Shown here piece after piece: positions 23,095-34,438 of a stretch of 64,000 nucleotides of DNA. Source of the DNA: Haemonchus contortus (Eukaryota > Nematoda > Chromadorea > Rhabditida > Trichostrongylidae); NCBI GenBank assembly GCA_000469685.2, contig LS997562.1, positions 3,881,515 to 3,945,514 on the forward strand. The letters run 5' to 3'. A program made the position numbers and the translations under genes. A model generated the notes under the pieces. The model was given only the letters and a program-made list of their open reading frames with translations, was not told the origin of the DNA and did not search any database. Each line of letters starts with the position of its first letter. Within the stretch, counting starts at the first letter, position 1.

Positions 23095-23645
23095 AAGATG
23101 GAATAATTAAACAAATAAATAATAAATAAACAAAGCAAGTAAATAAATAAACAATTGGATACAATCAATAGTATGACATTCAAAAAAAATATACGTAAAG
23201 AATAAATTTTGATAATTCGCAATTAATATGATAAAATCCATTCCTCCATGAACACTTAAGTCACAATCCTTATTGCTCCTACCAGGTAGGAGCATCCAAA
23301 AATTCAAGCCCATGGGTCTTATCGAAGGCCCTGATTTGATTCAAGATTTCGCCTACACAGGTGTACTAGGGCAAGCGCTCGCTTCGTGATGCGTACTCAC
23401 AGCGGGTGACTGGTACGTGGAGGTTCTCATTGAATAGGCTGCAGAGAGATAAAGAAAGAGCACCAGCTGGTTGCTGTCAGTGGGTGGCATCCCACGTAGG
23501 CATCTATCAGAAGTTCTTCCACTGGCAGTGACGTGTCATTTAACGGCTACAAACCCCACTTATCTACAAATTGTTTTAAAATTAGTTGAAGGAGCCTTCT
23601 TGTTTGTCTTCTTGTTTACTTGTTTGTTGCATGCACATCAGTACA
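23095..23645 (-). repeat. Family-A-related inverted repeat, copy 4
   Basis: Collinear with 21,510-22,035, with a hairpin at about 23,275-23,293 (GCTCCTACC...GGTAGGAGC). It has GGTTGCTGTCAGTGGGTGGC at about 23,470-23,490 and AATAAATAAA-type sequence on the left. Same orientation as copy 3. Confidence 0.65.
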
Positions 23646-24704
23646 ACGAGAAAAACATAAACATCCTAAAGTCATCAACGTAAGGTATCTTCTTGAGAAA
23701 AGGTTCTTGTGAAGCTGTCAATTCTTTGCCGATTTCCATGATTTCTGGGTGATTAGAAATTTTGTTTGTTGACTTGTGTTGCTTATTTACATCAACGTTG
23801 TGTTCAACTGAGTAGAAGTTTAGCGAAGTGGCTGAAGACGTCGTTGGCACTCGGAAGGACAATCGCTTCAGCCAGCTCGAGTTCCCGTATCACAGATCGG
23901 TTGCTTTGTGGTGGATAAAGGCAAAGATAAATACATATTGGCCGTAAGTCACTTTAAGGGTGCTGTAAAATGGATCAAGTAATAGGACATGGACCCAATG
24001 ATTTCGGAAGCTTGAAGGAAGCATGGCGTATCCTCTTAATGGGAATGTTCGATTCGTCGCACCAGTAACAGTATCAAGTAGAAAACTTGACTGTTTGCAG
24101 TTTTGGATGATTGATCAATCTGGGAGGGCTATAGTCCCCTTTCCATAGAAATGAGCAACTCCCACCATGAAGGTAGTCTATCCAAATCACGCTTCTCCCG
24201 ATGTCGTTTCGATGGCGCAAGTTCAATGCGCGCCGTCGTCGCCTAACCACTCGTTGGTACGATTCCGTACAATGCATTCATGTGTACTCGCTGATCCCCA
24301 ATGGTACAACGAGAATGTGCTGAATGCCAGAGAGTCTCTGAGGGATGTGTTTGTGCTTTAATCATCATGGTTAAGTTCTAATGTGACCTCAGTACATTTT
24401 ATGCTTGACATTTTAGGAAAGGCCCCCCCCCCCTCTTCCGATAAAATTTCTATTTGGGAAAACTGACCCCAACTGAAAAACGAAAAGAAACCAACACAAT
24501 CGTACTCACGCTCGTATTCTCAAAGCAGTCAACAAATTAAAATCCGTCAAACAAAACAAAACAAACAAAACAAACAAATCCCCTCCTCTGAATTCAGTTA
24601 CCCAAACAAATGGGTTGATAAGTAACGGTAACGGGCCAATATTATTCTGTCATAATGAACACAATTACTATATATCACTACAGCAGTTGCAATGACTTTT
24701 CACT
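23646..24704. other. No gene recognised
   Basis: Contains a run of ten or more C at about 24,422-24,432 and an (AAACAAAAC)n simple repeat at about 24,551-24,580. No exon or named element found. Confidence 0.4.
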
Positions 24705-24900
24705 AGTCTTGGCCAAGGGGTGCTTCAAGACCAAGTGAATCCGTATCCTACGCATGCGCCGGGATTCAAATCCTGGATTGCCCAGACCAGCCAAGTCTTC
24801 CATCCCTTCGGGGCCCAGTTCATTGGTGCCAACAAAACGTCACTACGGTTCTGAATGGGTCGAATGCAAGGCGCATAACACAAAGGGGACGTACCAACGC
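24705..24900 (+). repeat. tRNA-derived SINE, copy 2
   Basis: Has a good A box, TGGCCAAGGGG (24,711-24,721), and about 40 nt later a T-arm stem-loop CCGGGATTCAAATCCTGG with a B box GGATTCAAATCC (24,761-24,772). The body (AGACCAGCCAAGTCTTCCAT, GGTTCTGAATGGG) resembles the copy at 13,848-14,145. This is a dispersed Pol III-type retroelement rather than a working tRNA. The region between the two boxes does not give an anticodon arm. Confidence 0.65.
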
Positions 24901-26807
24901 CAAAGAACCTTTCATACGACTTCATTTTTGCACTCTTATTGCTCATAAATACCTATCAATACTTACCTAATACCTAAGCATTTTCGTTGTAATATAAACG
25001 CTACTGTACTGTGTGAATTGCTTGCATGCGAGCAGCCAAATTCATCCCGCGAAGTCTTAAAGTCAACGTTTCGTTTGTGAAAAATCGATAAGCTGGAGGA
25101 CGTAGCAGGACCTCACCGTAAAGTCTTTCCAAACAACTGTATTAAAAATCCGGTAACCTCTGAACACTTCCAAGTAACTGCAACTGCTTACAGTGCAATA
25201 AATAATGCCCGACAGCTGTCGAACAGCAGGAAGTGAACGAATTTATTCAGCACTATACAGTATCAAAGCAAAAGACATGTCATTCATAACAGATAAGGGG
25301 CCGAATTTGATAGCAGACGGCGGGGAAATTGGCGAGAAAATGAATAATGACATCGGAAGGGAACACACATGTGTATCAAATCATAATAATAGTAATAGAA
25401 GTAAGCAAATAGAAAGGCAAAAATAAAGTAAACATCAAACATAACGAATGTGCGGCACTGTAATTACACTTTCAATAAATGTAGTAGTTTCCCAGATAAA
25501 CTAATACACATACACACAACAGCTTCCCGACGGACATGGTCTTTACGATGGAGGAAACAAGTTGTGTTTCTCATGAATACCCTTATCAATCCGATCGATA
25601 ATTACAGTACGGTCTCAAATCTTTAGTTATATTAATTTCCTTTACAAATATTAAAAACAGATGTAATTAGGGGATCACAGGACCAAAAGCACCATTACTT
25701 TGCCTCAAATCTCTGCGCCAAACCGTTAACTAGAGGTTGAAGGCAATCTTGCAATGCTTACGAGCAGCTTCACAATCAATCATATGGATGAAAGCGTAGG
25801 GACAGGGCGAATACGACTAGGGTTGGCACGGAGAATGTTCGCCAAGTTAGACAGTTCCGCCCACCTCGGACGAGTTCACCGCGGTTGTACATAGGGGTGT
25901 TGAAAGACGATTCAGTTTTCACACTACCCAATCTCTCCCTTCGGAGAAGCAGTATAACTCAGTAGATTTAAAAGCAGCTGATAAACTGACGGCATCATCT
26001 TGCTGTCTACAACTTGTGCAAGATGAGCGGAACTTCTGGCTGCTTGATGGCATCACGCCCATATTTGGGCCTAATCTCCAACACCCGTAAAAATTGGCTG
26101 GGCCTCTGACTTACACGCGTACCGAAAACCGGCTTTCATATTAAGAAGGGGTTTTTGATCACAAAACGTGTCATGATTAAATGAGACCTAATGACAGCTA
26201 ATGGTTAATATCACCCCAGTGAGAACGTTGACTATTACATACACAGTCAATCAATAAACATATAATCAATCTATACTTGAAACTGCGATTCGGTATCAGT
26301 TACCATCACAGAATATAACATATTATCGGCATAAAGTATATGTGAACCCCGACGCACTCGTACAGCACAGCATTAGCAATAATATAAGAGCAATACCGAC
26401 AAACAGCGCACAGCTATACCCATAGAGCGATAGACTTGGCAGGGTAGCGAACGAAGACAGAAATGGAAGGGTGCGTCGCCTACAGATCAGGACAGCACTA
26501 ATTTGCGAAAATACAGCAGAACCATTCCGAGGATGCTGGGTGTTCTCTTTCAGGACAGGTGCCCTCTGGGGCAGCCCTAACACCGAATAGAAGTTTTCAA
26601 ATCAACTCAGCTCAAAACCAGCTACCGAATTTTGATGAAGAAGAAAAATATGAATATAGTTGTAAAAAATATAGATGTTAGAAAAATTGAATGCACGAAC
26701 TAGAATAGGAAAAGCACACCAAATCTTGACCCGACAGCGCGATAACTTCAGAACTATATAGAAACATGTACGAGTGCGTAGTACGATGACGACGACTACG
26801 TAGAAGC
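24901..26807. other. No gene recognised; 3' flank of the MATH-BTB gene
   Basis: Lies 3' of the minus-strand mel-26-like gene, so its 3' UTR is expected in the right part. A minus-strand ORF at 26,323-26,583 with a hydrophobic stretch near its end has an AG just upstream but no donor or partner exon. I do not call it. The left part is AT-rich and shows nothing identifiable. Confidence 0.35.
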
Positions 26808-26867
26808 TCACAGAGATGGTGGCGGAATTGCCAACGGATCCGTGGTCGCACTTCCAGTGGTTGGAGC
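26808..26867 (-). CDS. mel-26: mel-26 exon 10 (stop codon)
   Basis: Acceptor TTTTCAG|GCT, then 19 codons rich in Thr and Pro ending PPPSL and TGA (26,810-26,808). Weaker conservation is expected for this tail, but the phase fits and the splice site is good. Confidence 0.75.
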   Translation of the reverse strand, partial: APTTGSATTDPLAIPPPSL

Positions 26868-29800
26868 CTGAAAAAAAACTTCAAAATAAGCGGCTGGAGT
26901 CAATCAATTCATATGAGGAATCAAGACTTCCCAACTATAAAACATTTCGAAAGGAGCGGTCGTACGTAATGAACAGAATTATGAAAGGGTTGATTCAACA
27001 GCGAACACACAAAAACGTGCTGAAGGGCCGCTTATATAAGATTGCGTATGGCCACTCCATTAATTTCCAATCACCTTCCCTCCAAAAACGACTTTGCTCC
27101 CACCATTGAAAGAAACCTAACTCACGACGCATTTTGCATTTTGACTCGCGAGACCCCCACCAATAATTGAGTTTTTGCTGAGGGGAAACTTACCGTTACG
27201 AATCACAGAACCCCACACCAAAATTAATTTCAGTGATGCAGATCTCCGAATCAAGGAGTTCTTGGAAATCAAAACGAACAAACTTGGAACGAGTAAATAC
27301 CACCAGAAACAAAATTAATACATACCTTATCAAAGTGGTTGACAATTCGTGTGACTAGATGTGGATGTTGCTTCAGTATATCATCCCAACCTGGCGTTGA
27401 TGTAATATATTTCGGACGTTGAAGAATGAACTGCAAACACACAATTTTGACAACTGGTACATGATCGTTCAAACCACTGACTGATCAAGGCGGTCATTCT
27501 CAAGCGCAGGCCGGATCGGGCCACAGTGATGTCAAGCGTTTAAATAGTAAAGAATGAACTAAAGTGAAGCTGACTTACCTGAACTGCTCGTTCTTGTAAT
27601 CGTTCGGCATTGTATAAATCGCCCAGTATCAACAATTGGCAAACATTCTCGTTTGCCAGATTCTCCACAAGGAATTTTTCACAGTGGTTCTGAAATAATG
27701 TAAACCTTATGCTGAGAAAAATCTTATCTTTTTAGCCCTACTCAAAAATGGTGAGAAAAAGAGCTCTCGGATTGGCTTAAACCCCGCATGTCAATTCAAA
27801 AGCTGCATCAAAAAGGAATGCGATTATAAAGCTTCGCGCAGCAAAATTACAGCCTCGATTTGATGCACTAAATCAGCACAGCTCTACAGATCCAAAAGAT
27901 CAAAAAAAAAACAAAATCTTGGAACTATAAACCGCCCATTCAATCTATTTTATTTTCCATGAACTAGAAAAGAAAACGAAAAAAGGGATAATGAACTGTT
28001 CGAACCACAAACCTTCAACTCCACTAGACGATATTTGTCCGCAGCGATGAGTAAATCAGTTGCAATGTCACCAATCTCTTTTTGACAACGTCCACAGTAA
28101 ATGTAGTAGACCAATTCATACACCACGTCATAATCCAAGTCAGAAATTTCCAATACTCCCTAGAATTCCAACGAATTAGTTTTCGTGAGTGACTTACGAG
28201 TAAGATTAGGGCTAAGTGCGAGGTTATTTTTCCAAACAGCCGAAATTAATTACCCTGCCCTAGCCTTGCCGTACAAACAGCCAAGTCTGCAGTTCAATTC
28301 AGGACCCCAAGAATTTACAAAATGAAAGTCTATGTAGAAGAAACTTACGCTTTTCGTCTCGTTTGTCAATTCGTGCATCAGCATTGCTTGGAACACCGGC
28401 GATCTGAATAAAATTGGAATTCCCACAAATAACTTGCACAGCATGAAATACATGAACGAAGAGCATTCGATTCCCACTCAGCAGCCTTCACAACCGTATT
28501 TTAATATTCCCCTACAACTAGAACTTTAATAGTGTGATTTCCGAACGTGAACCAAAACTCAAGGCTTAATGCGGTGTACCTTTTCTACCTATGGGGATAG
28601 CCAAATTTGAATCTACACAAGGGGAGAGGGGGGAGGGGAGCATAATAAATAGCAACATTCCAAAATTTAAAGGGATTGGACCACAAACTAGAATTACACA
28701 ATGAGTAGAAATGCTAGCGATTTATATAGTACTTCGACCACACCCATAAAAATTCGTCACGACTGGATCCTGTCATACTGTAGTCAGTTTGCCAGTATGG
28801 TAGAATTCAGGGGTTGAGAATAACCACTCTACAGTGAAATGGAACTTCAAACTTAATATTTTCTGGCCAACCTAATTTATTTGGGTCACTTATTTCCGTC
28901 AATTGGTAATCCTTCCATACGTTAAGTAATCTAATAATTAGTAAAGTAACTCTCTCGAAATACTACTTATCAGAAGCTGGGAATTTAAGCACACAAGGTA
29001 GAAACATTCTAATTACCTTGCAGCCAGTATAGCACGATGTGCTCGAATTTCTCTTCCACCAACCCGAATCGTGAAATCCGTCAGCAGATCGTCACGGAAC
29101 AGTCGCTGGTAATCTTCCACCAATTGCTGCTCGCAATTTGATGTCTGCAAAAAGTGCTTCTAGTCCTTACTTCGACACCCTCTACGCTTTGATCTAATTA
29201 AGAAATTCCATTGCCTTAGAAATGATTAGTAGGCATTATATGGCTCAACAAAAAGAAACTACTGAAAAAAGATTCTTACTAATTCGACTGAATTCAAATT
29301 GAAAACTGGGCATTACTCTAATAGTTGCCCCACAAAAACCACTCTCGTAGCACCCTTCCAATCCTTATTCATCCACTCCAAACAGTTCACCACGGATCCC
29401 CACCAGCTAAAACAGATAGCGTGAGAATGAAATTCACATCGATACACTCACTACGGTATTTAGGAGGTCCTATAAAGGTCATCAGGGGTATCACTGTAAA
29501 AATTTTACTCTACGAGGCCAAAACCGATCTCAGCATTCCTCCCAACGTACCCTTCAAAAGCACGCCTCGGAGTTATTCGAGAACAGCAGAGTTCTCAATT
29601 TGTACTACTTTCTTATTCAAATGAGACACGTGCTCTACGGATAGAGAAGTAATAATTTATCTCCAAACCAGTTTCAAACATTGAGTGCATCTCTGTGTCA
29701 TTCCAGGACTCTCACTTGAAATATGGCTGTTACTACTCACTTTCCCTCCACATTAGCACTTGTCATGATCTTTTTGCTAAGTGTACTTTGGGGAAAATCG

Positions 29801-32312
29801 ATCAAAAGCTGCCCAGCGTTCGGCTTCCTACCCTTGGCTGTGAAAGCCTTCAGTACGATGTGCACTTCTCCGGCTTTCACATGATATTTCGAGGAAGAAG
29901 GTCAACATTATTTAATTTCAGCTCTCATTCAAGGCAATTAAAACGTTCGCAACACTCGCAAAAGAAAAATAGCATTGCGGAGCTATTAACCTGACCAGAA
30001 CGTAGCAGTAACCCTGATCCCCACCCCAATAACCATCATTTTTTCCTAACAGCAATCTAACTCGACACGAAAATAGAGATCCCTAAAATAAAGGACTGAC
30101 TGGGGGTATGTTTTTCTCGACCTCCTTGCTGCTAGACATCATAGCTCGAATCCCTTCTTGCCCTATTCTTGGTGCGCCATGGTACGTTGCACTTTGAACC
30201 GCACTCCTACACTCCCGCTTGACACGTTACATTATTACACCTCTCCTGACCTCGAGCCTAATTCTTAGAACGACAGACTTCTCAAGCTTTTGCAGTACCA
30301 AAAGGAGTGCAAGAACCCAGCCAATCCTCAGAGAAAGAGAGGTCTTATAGTTATTGGGAGCATAACGCTACATAGAACGAATACCCAACTTGCCGTATAT
30401 GATGCGGTACAAATGATGTCGAGCTTTCAAAATGCAAACGGAGCTTGCCATATATGGCAATGGAAATTTATGGAGTAGTGTTGCACCAGTTTTTGCTTTA
30501 GAGTTGACACGAAAAGAAAAATTCCAGAAATCATTTACATACCATTATCGGTTCAGTCGTTGTCGTGATCGTTTCCACGGCGACATCGATTTCAACGTTC
30601 ACAATAATCAAATCTCTCGGCAATATTTGTGGGAACAGAATGTCTCTCTTTATATATGAGACATAATCCGAATGTGATGGATTCGGATGAATACGCATCT
30701 GTAAAAAAAAAACGAAACTCGGAGGCTCCCATGAAAAAATCTCTAATACCCTGCAACGTAAACATGAAGCTACCACTCACATCAATTTCTTTCAATTCCG
30801 CGGTCCTAAGCATAAACCTCGACTTGAAGCCGATTTTTGTCGATTTGGCATTGCTGTTCACCTGCAACGGGACTTAATATACTATTCAGCTTTTTGAAAG
30901 CACGACTACCTCCGAAAACAAACCATAAATCAAAAGAAATTGCCATAACATCCAACTTGCACTCAAAATGACTATCGAGTACAAAGCCAACGCAAAATAA
31001 AAGGCCATAGATGTCGAAAAACAGTGAAATGAACTCACAACACGATTCAGACATAAAAACACAAAGTCCTTGTTGTTCTCGCCATTCCCCTTAGGATAGA
31101 TTTTGATTGACCATGTCAACGTTTCATCGCCCCTCGATAAGTAGACAAAGTTCTCCAAGTATTCTTGATAGCAATGGGAGAAATTCTTCACTGTCCAGCT
31201 ATGATTGACTTTCTGAAATTAATATATTGCAATCATTCTGGTAAGAGGGTTTATCTGCACACTTCCCGTAAACGAAAATCGAAGGATCCCCTGTTGGAGA
31301 GGCCATTGGAGGGTCCCTTTCAACATAATTCAATTTCTCACTATCAAGTAGTGCTACCGTCATACTTTACGAAAGGATATCTTTTACATTCTCGCACAAT
31401 GTTTCGGCTTACTAAAGTGCAGATCAGTGTAAGGCCTCGAAAAATGAATTAACTAGAATTAAAGATTCCACATCAGAGCTCCTTAGTCAGTCTCGTCCTC
31501 TCAAAATCTCATTTTCGGTGAAATGCACTTTTGTCACTGAAAATGAGACAGCCCATAAACGCTCCCATTTCCATCCAATCCCGAATGGACGCAATCTACG
31601 AAAAAGATTGAGGTTTCAGACAGCTATTATCTGGAGCTATGAAGAAGTGTCCTCAAATATTACATTGTGACAGGAATGTTCAACAAGAAAGGGAACGAGG
31701 TGAAACTACCACGTCATCGCAACCTTTCTGTGTCAGAGAAAAAGGTCAAATTCTGAAGATCTGAGCAAGGAACTACCCTTATGGGTACAGGTTGCCGGTT
31801 TTAAACAACAAAAAGAGACTTACGAGCTATATCCCAACAGCAAAGTAAGGAGAGGGCTGCAGAAATCAATTATTGGCTTACATTTTTCGGTCGTTTACTT
31901 ATCGGGGCACAAAAAAACCCTATTTCCACCACATTTTAGTAGCATCAACTAACCAACGGGTGAAAACTGTCTAATTAATTGATCGATTGAAAAATCACTA
32001 AGCAAATGAACTTATTATTACTAGAATACACACCAGCCTACTGCTTTTACTAGAATTTCAATTGGGCGATACCCAACAACATTCAAAATCGATCAAAGCA
32101 AAAAAATGAGTCACGACCGAGGGTACGAGGGTACCCTTCGGGACCTATGCCATTCGTTCATATGATAGAAGAAGAAAAAAAGAAAAACCTAAAGGACTCA
32201 CTTCAACTTTGATTTCCGTTTGTGATGAATGCCCGGCATGTACCGGTACGCAAGTTGACGATGAAGATGACGACTCATTTGGAATGTTCAGGTCATGGGG
32301 TTCTACCGACAT
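26808..32312 (-). CDS. mel-26: MATH-BTB protein, MEL-26 ortholog (CUL-3 substrate adaptor), ten exons
   Basis: Exons: 32,202-32,312; 31,039-31,212; 30,781-30,861; 30,543-30,698; 29,017-29,144; 28,349-28,403; 28,013-28,159; 27,579-27,689; 27,326-27,430; 26,808-26,867. All introns are GT...AG and the frame stays open throughout, giving 375 aa, close to the 370-400 aa usual for SPOP/MEL-26 proteins. Residues 1-37 are a Ser-rich leader. Residues 42-170 form a MATH domain (SWTVKNFSHCYQEY, SIKIYPKGNGENNKDF, YVSYIKRD). Residues 188-287 form a BTB domain (DFTIRVGGREIRAHRAILAA, RSPVFQAML, AADKYRL). A BACK-like segment follows to about 356, with a short Pro-rich tail. MATH binds the substrate and BTB binds cullin-3; in C. 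elegans the known substrate is the katanin subunit MEI-1. The start ATG follows an AG, a likely SL trans-splice site. The neighbouring gld-4-like gene supports orthology. A different bath-family paralog is the main alternative. Confidence 0.85.
27326..27430 (-). CDS. mel-26: mel-26 exon 9
   Basis: Acceptor TTTGCAG|TTC, donor AAG|GTATGT, 35 codons (FILQRPKYI, GWDDILKQHPHLV). The GW--------HPHLV layout is the SPOP/MEL-26 signature. Confidence 0.9.
27579..27689 (-). CDS. mel-26: mel-26 exon 8 (BACK-like)
   Basis: Acceptor TATTTCAG|AAC, donor CAG|GTAAGT, 37 codons (NHCEKFLVENL, LLILGDLYNAERL). This is the post-BTB helical region that supports cullin-3 binding. Confidence 0.9.
28013..28159 (-). 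CDS. mel-26: mel-26 exon 7 (BTB end)
   Basis: Acceptor ATTCTAG|GGA, donor AAG|GTTTGT, 49 codons. Encodes LEISDLDYDVVYELVYYIY, CGRC and LLIAADKYRLVELK. Confidence 0.9.
28349..28403 (-). CDS. mel-26: mel-26 exon 6 (BTB core)
   Basis: A 55-nt exon; acceptor TATTCAG|A completes Arg, donor AAAAGC|GTAAGT. Encodes RSPVFQAMLMHELTNETKS, the classic BTB helix. Confidence 0.85.
29017..29144 (-). CDS. mel-26: mel-26 exon 5 (BTB start)
   Basis: Donor GCAAG|GTAATT in phase 2, 128 nt. Encodes the EQQLVEDYQRLF linker and the first BTB strand and helix, including the conserved RAHRAILAA. Confidence 0.9.
30543..30698 (-). CDS. mel-26: mel-26 exon 4 (MATH, end)
   Basis: Acceptor TTTTTACAG|ATG, donor ATG|GTATGT, 52 codons. 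Encodes HPNPSHSDYVSYIKRD and the final MATH strands, ending in TTTTEPIM. Confidence 0.85.
30781..30861 (-). CDS. mel-26: mel-26 exon 3 (MATH, middle)
   Basis: Acceptor GTTGCAG|GTG, donor GAT|GTGAGT, 27 codons (VNSNAKSTKIGFKSRF...). It is followed by a short 82-nt intron. Confidence 0.8.
31039..31212 (-). CDS. mel-26: mel-26 exon 2 (MATH, first half)
   Basis: Acceptor AATTTCAG|AAA, donor GTT|GTGAGT, 58 codons. Carries SWTVKNFSHCYQEY and the DFVFLCLNRV strand of the MATH fold. Confidence 0.85.
32202..32312 (-). CDS. mel-26: mel-26 exon 1 (start codon)
   Basis: ATG at 32,312 directly after GTTTGACAG. Encodes a 37-residue polar leader with six consecutive Ser, ending TEIKVE; donor GAA|GTGAGT, phase 0. 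Confidence 0.8.
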
Positions 32313-34438
32313 CTGTCAAACATTAATTTATACAAAAAAAATGAAAAAGGAAAATTCTCGAAAAAAAAGCAACGAATGTGCAGAAAATAACGAAGCGGAT
32401 TTCAACCGCTCTGTAAAGACCCAAACAATTATTGAACATGAAAATTGAAATTTTTACTATCACCATAAATGAATAGCGCATGAATGAACACACAAATGCA
32501 TTCGTACAGACATAAAGACAGAGACTTCAAACACAAATGAATGAAGAGCGACAATGCTAGTGTGCCAATACAATCGTGTCGGGATCTTTCCAATTGATAC
32601 CGTATATTTTCCATGACGACTTGATCAATAGCCAGATTGTGGGATTACTTTTGCAGCTATGAGTGTTGTGTGCTGATGATTTTATGATTCCGGCACGAGT
32701 GGAGCGGCGCGCTGCCTCGCCAAACACACACTTGATGTGGTGAGATTTAGAAGCTCAACAAACAATATTACTTATCGATTATAACCGATAATAGCCGACT
32801 ATAAGACATTGTAGGTATGGTTATTGATTGTGAAAAACAAATCAATTAATCAATGTGAATTCAACGAGAAAACTAGCAACATCATTCGTCAACTATTGTA
32901 CGCTGCAGGACCCATATCACTGAGAAGCGATCATATCCATTATCAACATCTCATCAAACCCATTCTAATACTAAACCATTGCCAACGTTATTAGCCGAGC
33001 CACCGCCTGGTCATAATTAGCTATTGACGGCCAGCTTTGTCATGAAAATCGATTTGTTATTGATTGTTTTCCCAGGCGGCGCCGGACGAGTTCACCATCA
33101 TCGCCATCGTCAACGACGTTCTAATGCACGTGATGAATTGTTGGATAATGGTGTTTGACAAAATGGTATCGATAATCAATCAATGAATCAATCAATCAAT
33201 AATGACAGCTTAAACGGACCAAATGGATGATAAGACACGTTGCTCCGAATACAAAACGGGGGATGATGCATTAGGAACGGGTTCTGGTGAGAGACGACGT
33301 AAAAAGGCATACATTTAGATCAATAGCACAGTAATTCGTAACAACTTCTGAGAAAATTTGAGTTCAGAAAAATAAAAAGAATAAGGAAAACAGATTAGGA
33401 AACTTAATGAAAATGGAAAAGAAACACTCGAATTCTCAGGGCATATATGAAAGCAAAAACCGGTACTGAAAAATGTCGTGGTGGATATTGAGGAAGACAA
33501 GCAAAACCGAGCTGATTCGATAGGTTGATATAACTGATTTCGTTAAAACATAAAAACATAACTGAATGTAGGAAAATTCAAATGTTTGTGCGTTTTTTCT
33601 ACATGAAACAATACATTCATGTAAAATAACCTCAAATATGTACAAACAGTATTACAAAATCAATCAATACGTATCTAACACATATTAGTAGTGAGTGCTA
33701 AGCATCAACCTTATTAAACCACATATTCCATGTTGGAACGCAGGAAATTTGGGATAGAAATTGGGTTGAAAACGAGGAGGGCGTGTCGCAGAGGCCGTGT
33801 GCCGCCAATTGGCGAATGCCTTTACGGCGTACACATGCAATTCGACACCAAACCGCACTAAATCACAATCTACCGTATTTCCATATAGCTAAAATGGGAA
33901 TTCTGTGTTAATATGTTAGTAATATTGTTGGGGGTTAGTATGTGGGCTAGTAAAAAGGCACTTTGTGACAACGCAGAACTGAACTAGAACATGGTACAAC
34001 GTCTCCGAGGCGAAAGCAACCGATTTTAATGGGATAAAACGTAATTAGGTCATAATTATCATATGATAACAGTTAACAACTAGGATTATTAACGTGCACA
34101 GTCCATTTCTTTGAATAAGGCGATTATTAGTGCGAGCGATATTTCTCGCTGTCGCTGACGTGAAGTATAGACGCAACAGGGTTTCCTATTTAAAAGACGA
34201 CCGCAGCGCGACCGCGCTCGCAGCAACGCCTAGCCCCATAAAAGGAAATGGGCTACACAACAGATGTGAAGTAGGCTGGAAAGGCTGTGTGCATGATCTC
34301 AACAGAAAAGGTACTTTTGAATAGATCACCGGTCAGGACCGGAGAGTTGAGGGCAATAATGAATGAGATAGAGAATAGCAAATGAACTCTAGAACCTTGA
34401 AGAGATACCTCTACTAAACTACAACGAACGGTTCTCAC
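32313..34438. other. Intergenic region between gld-4 and mel-26
   Basis: AT-rich, 2.1 kb, upstream of mel-26 and downstream of gld-4, so it should hold the gld-4 3' UTR and the mel-26 promoter. A simple (AATC)n-type tandem stretch lies at about 33,174-33,205. An orphan exon-like ORF inside it is listed separately. No core promoter or poly(A) element could be assigned with confidence. Confidence 0.4.
33685..33888 (-). CDS. Orphan exon-like ORF, uncertain
   Basis: Directly after a good acceptor (CCCATTTTAG|CTATAT) there is an open frame of 67 codons. It has coding-like codon choice and a higher G+C than its surroundings, ending in TAA. It begins LYGNTVDCDLVRFGVELHVY and has a Pro/Phe-rich end. 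It could be an alternative 3' exon of the upstream gld-4-like gene. However, its phase (0) does not match the candidate donor at the gld-4 stop codon (phase 2), so the link is not supported. It may also be chance. Confidence 0.2.
   Translation of the reverse strand, partial: LYGNTVDCDLVRFGVELHVYAVKAFANWRHTASATRPPRFQPNFYPKFPAFQHGICGLIRLMLSTHY

Noticed and set aside
26323..26583. 86-codon minus-strand ORF just downstream of mel-26
   Set aside because: Hydrophobic stretch but no donor, no partner exon and no family match; more likely 3' UTR or flank.
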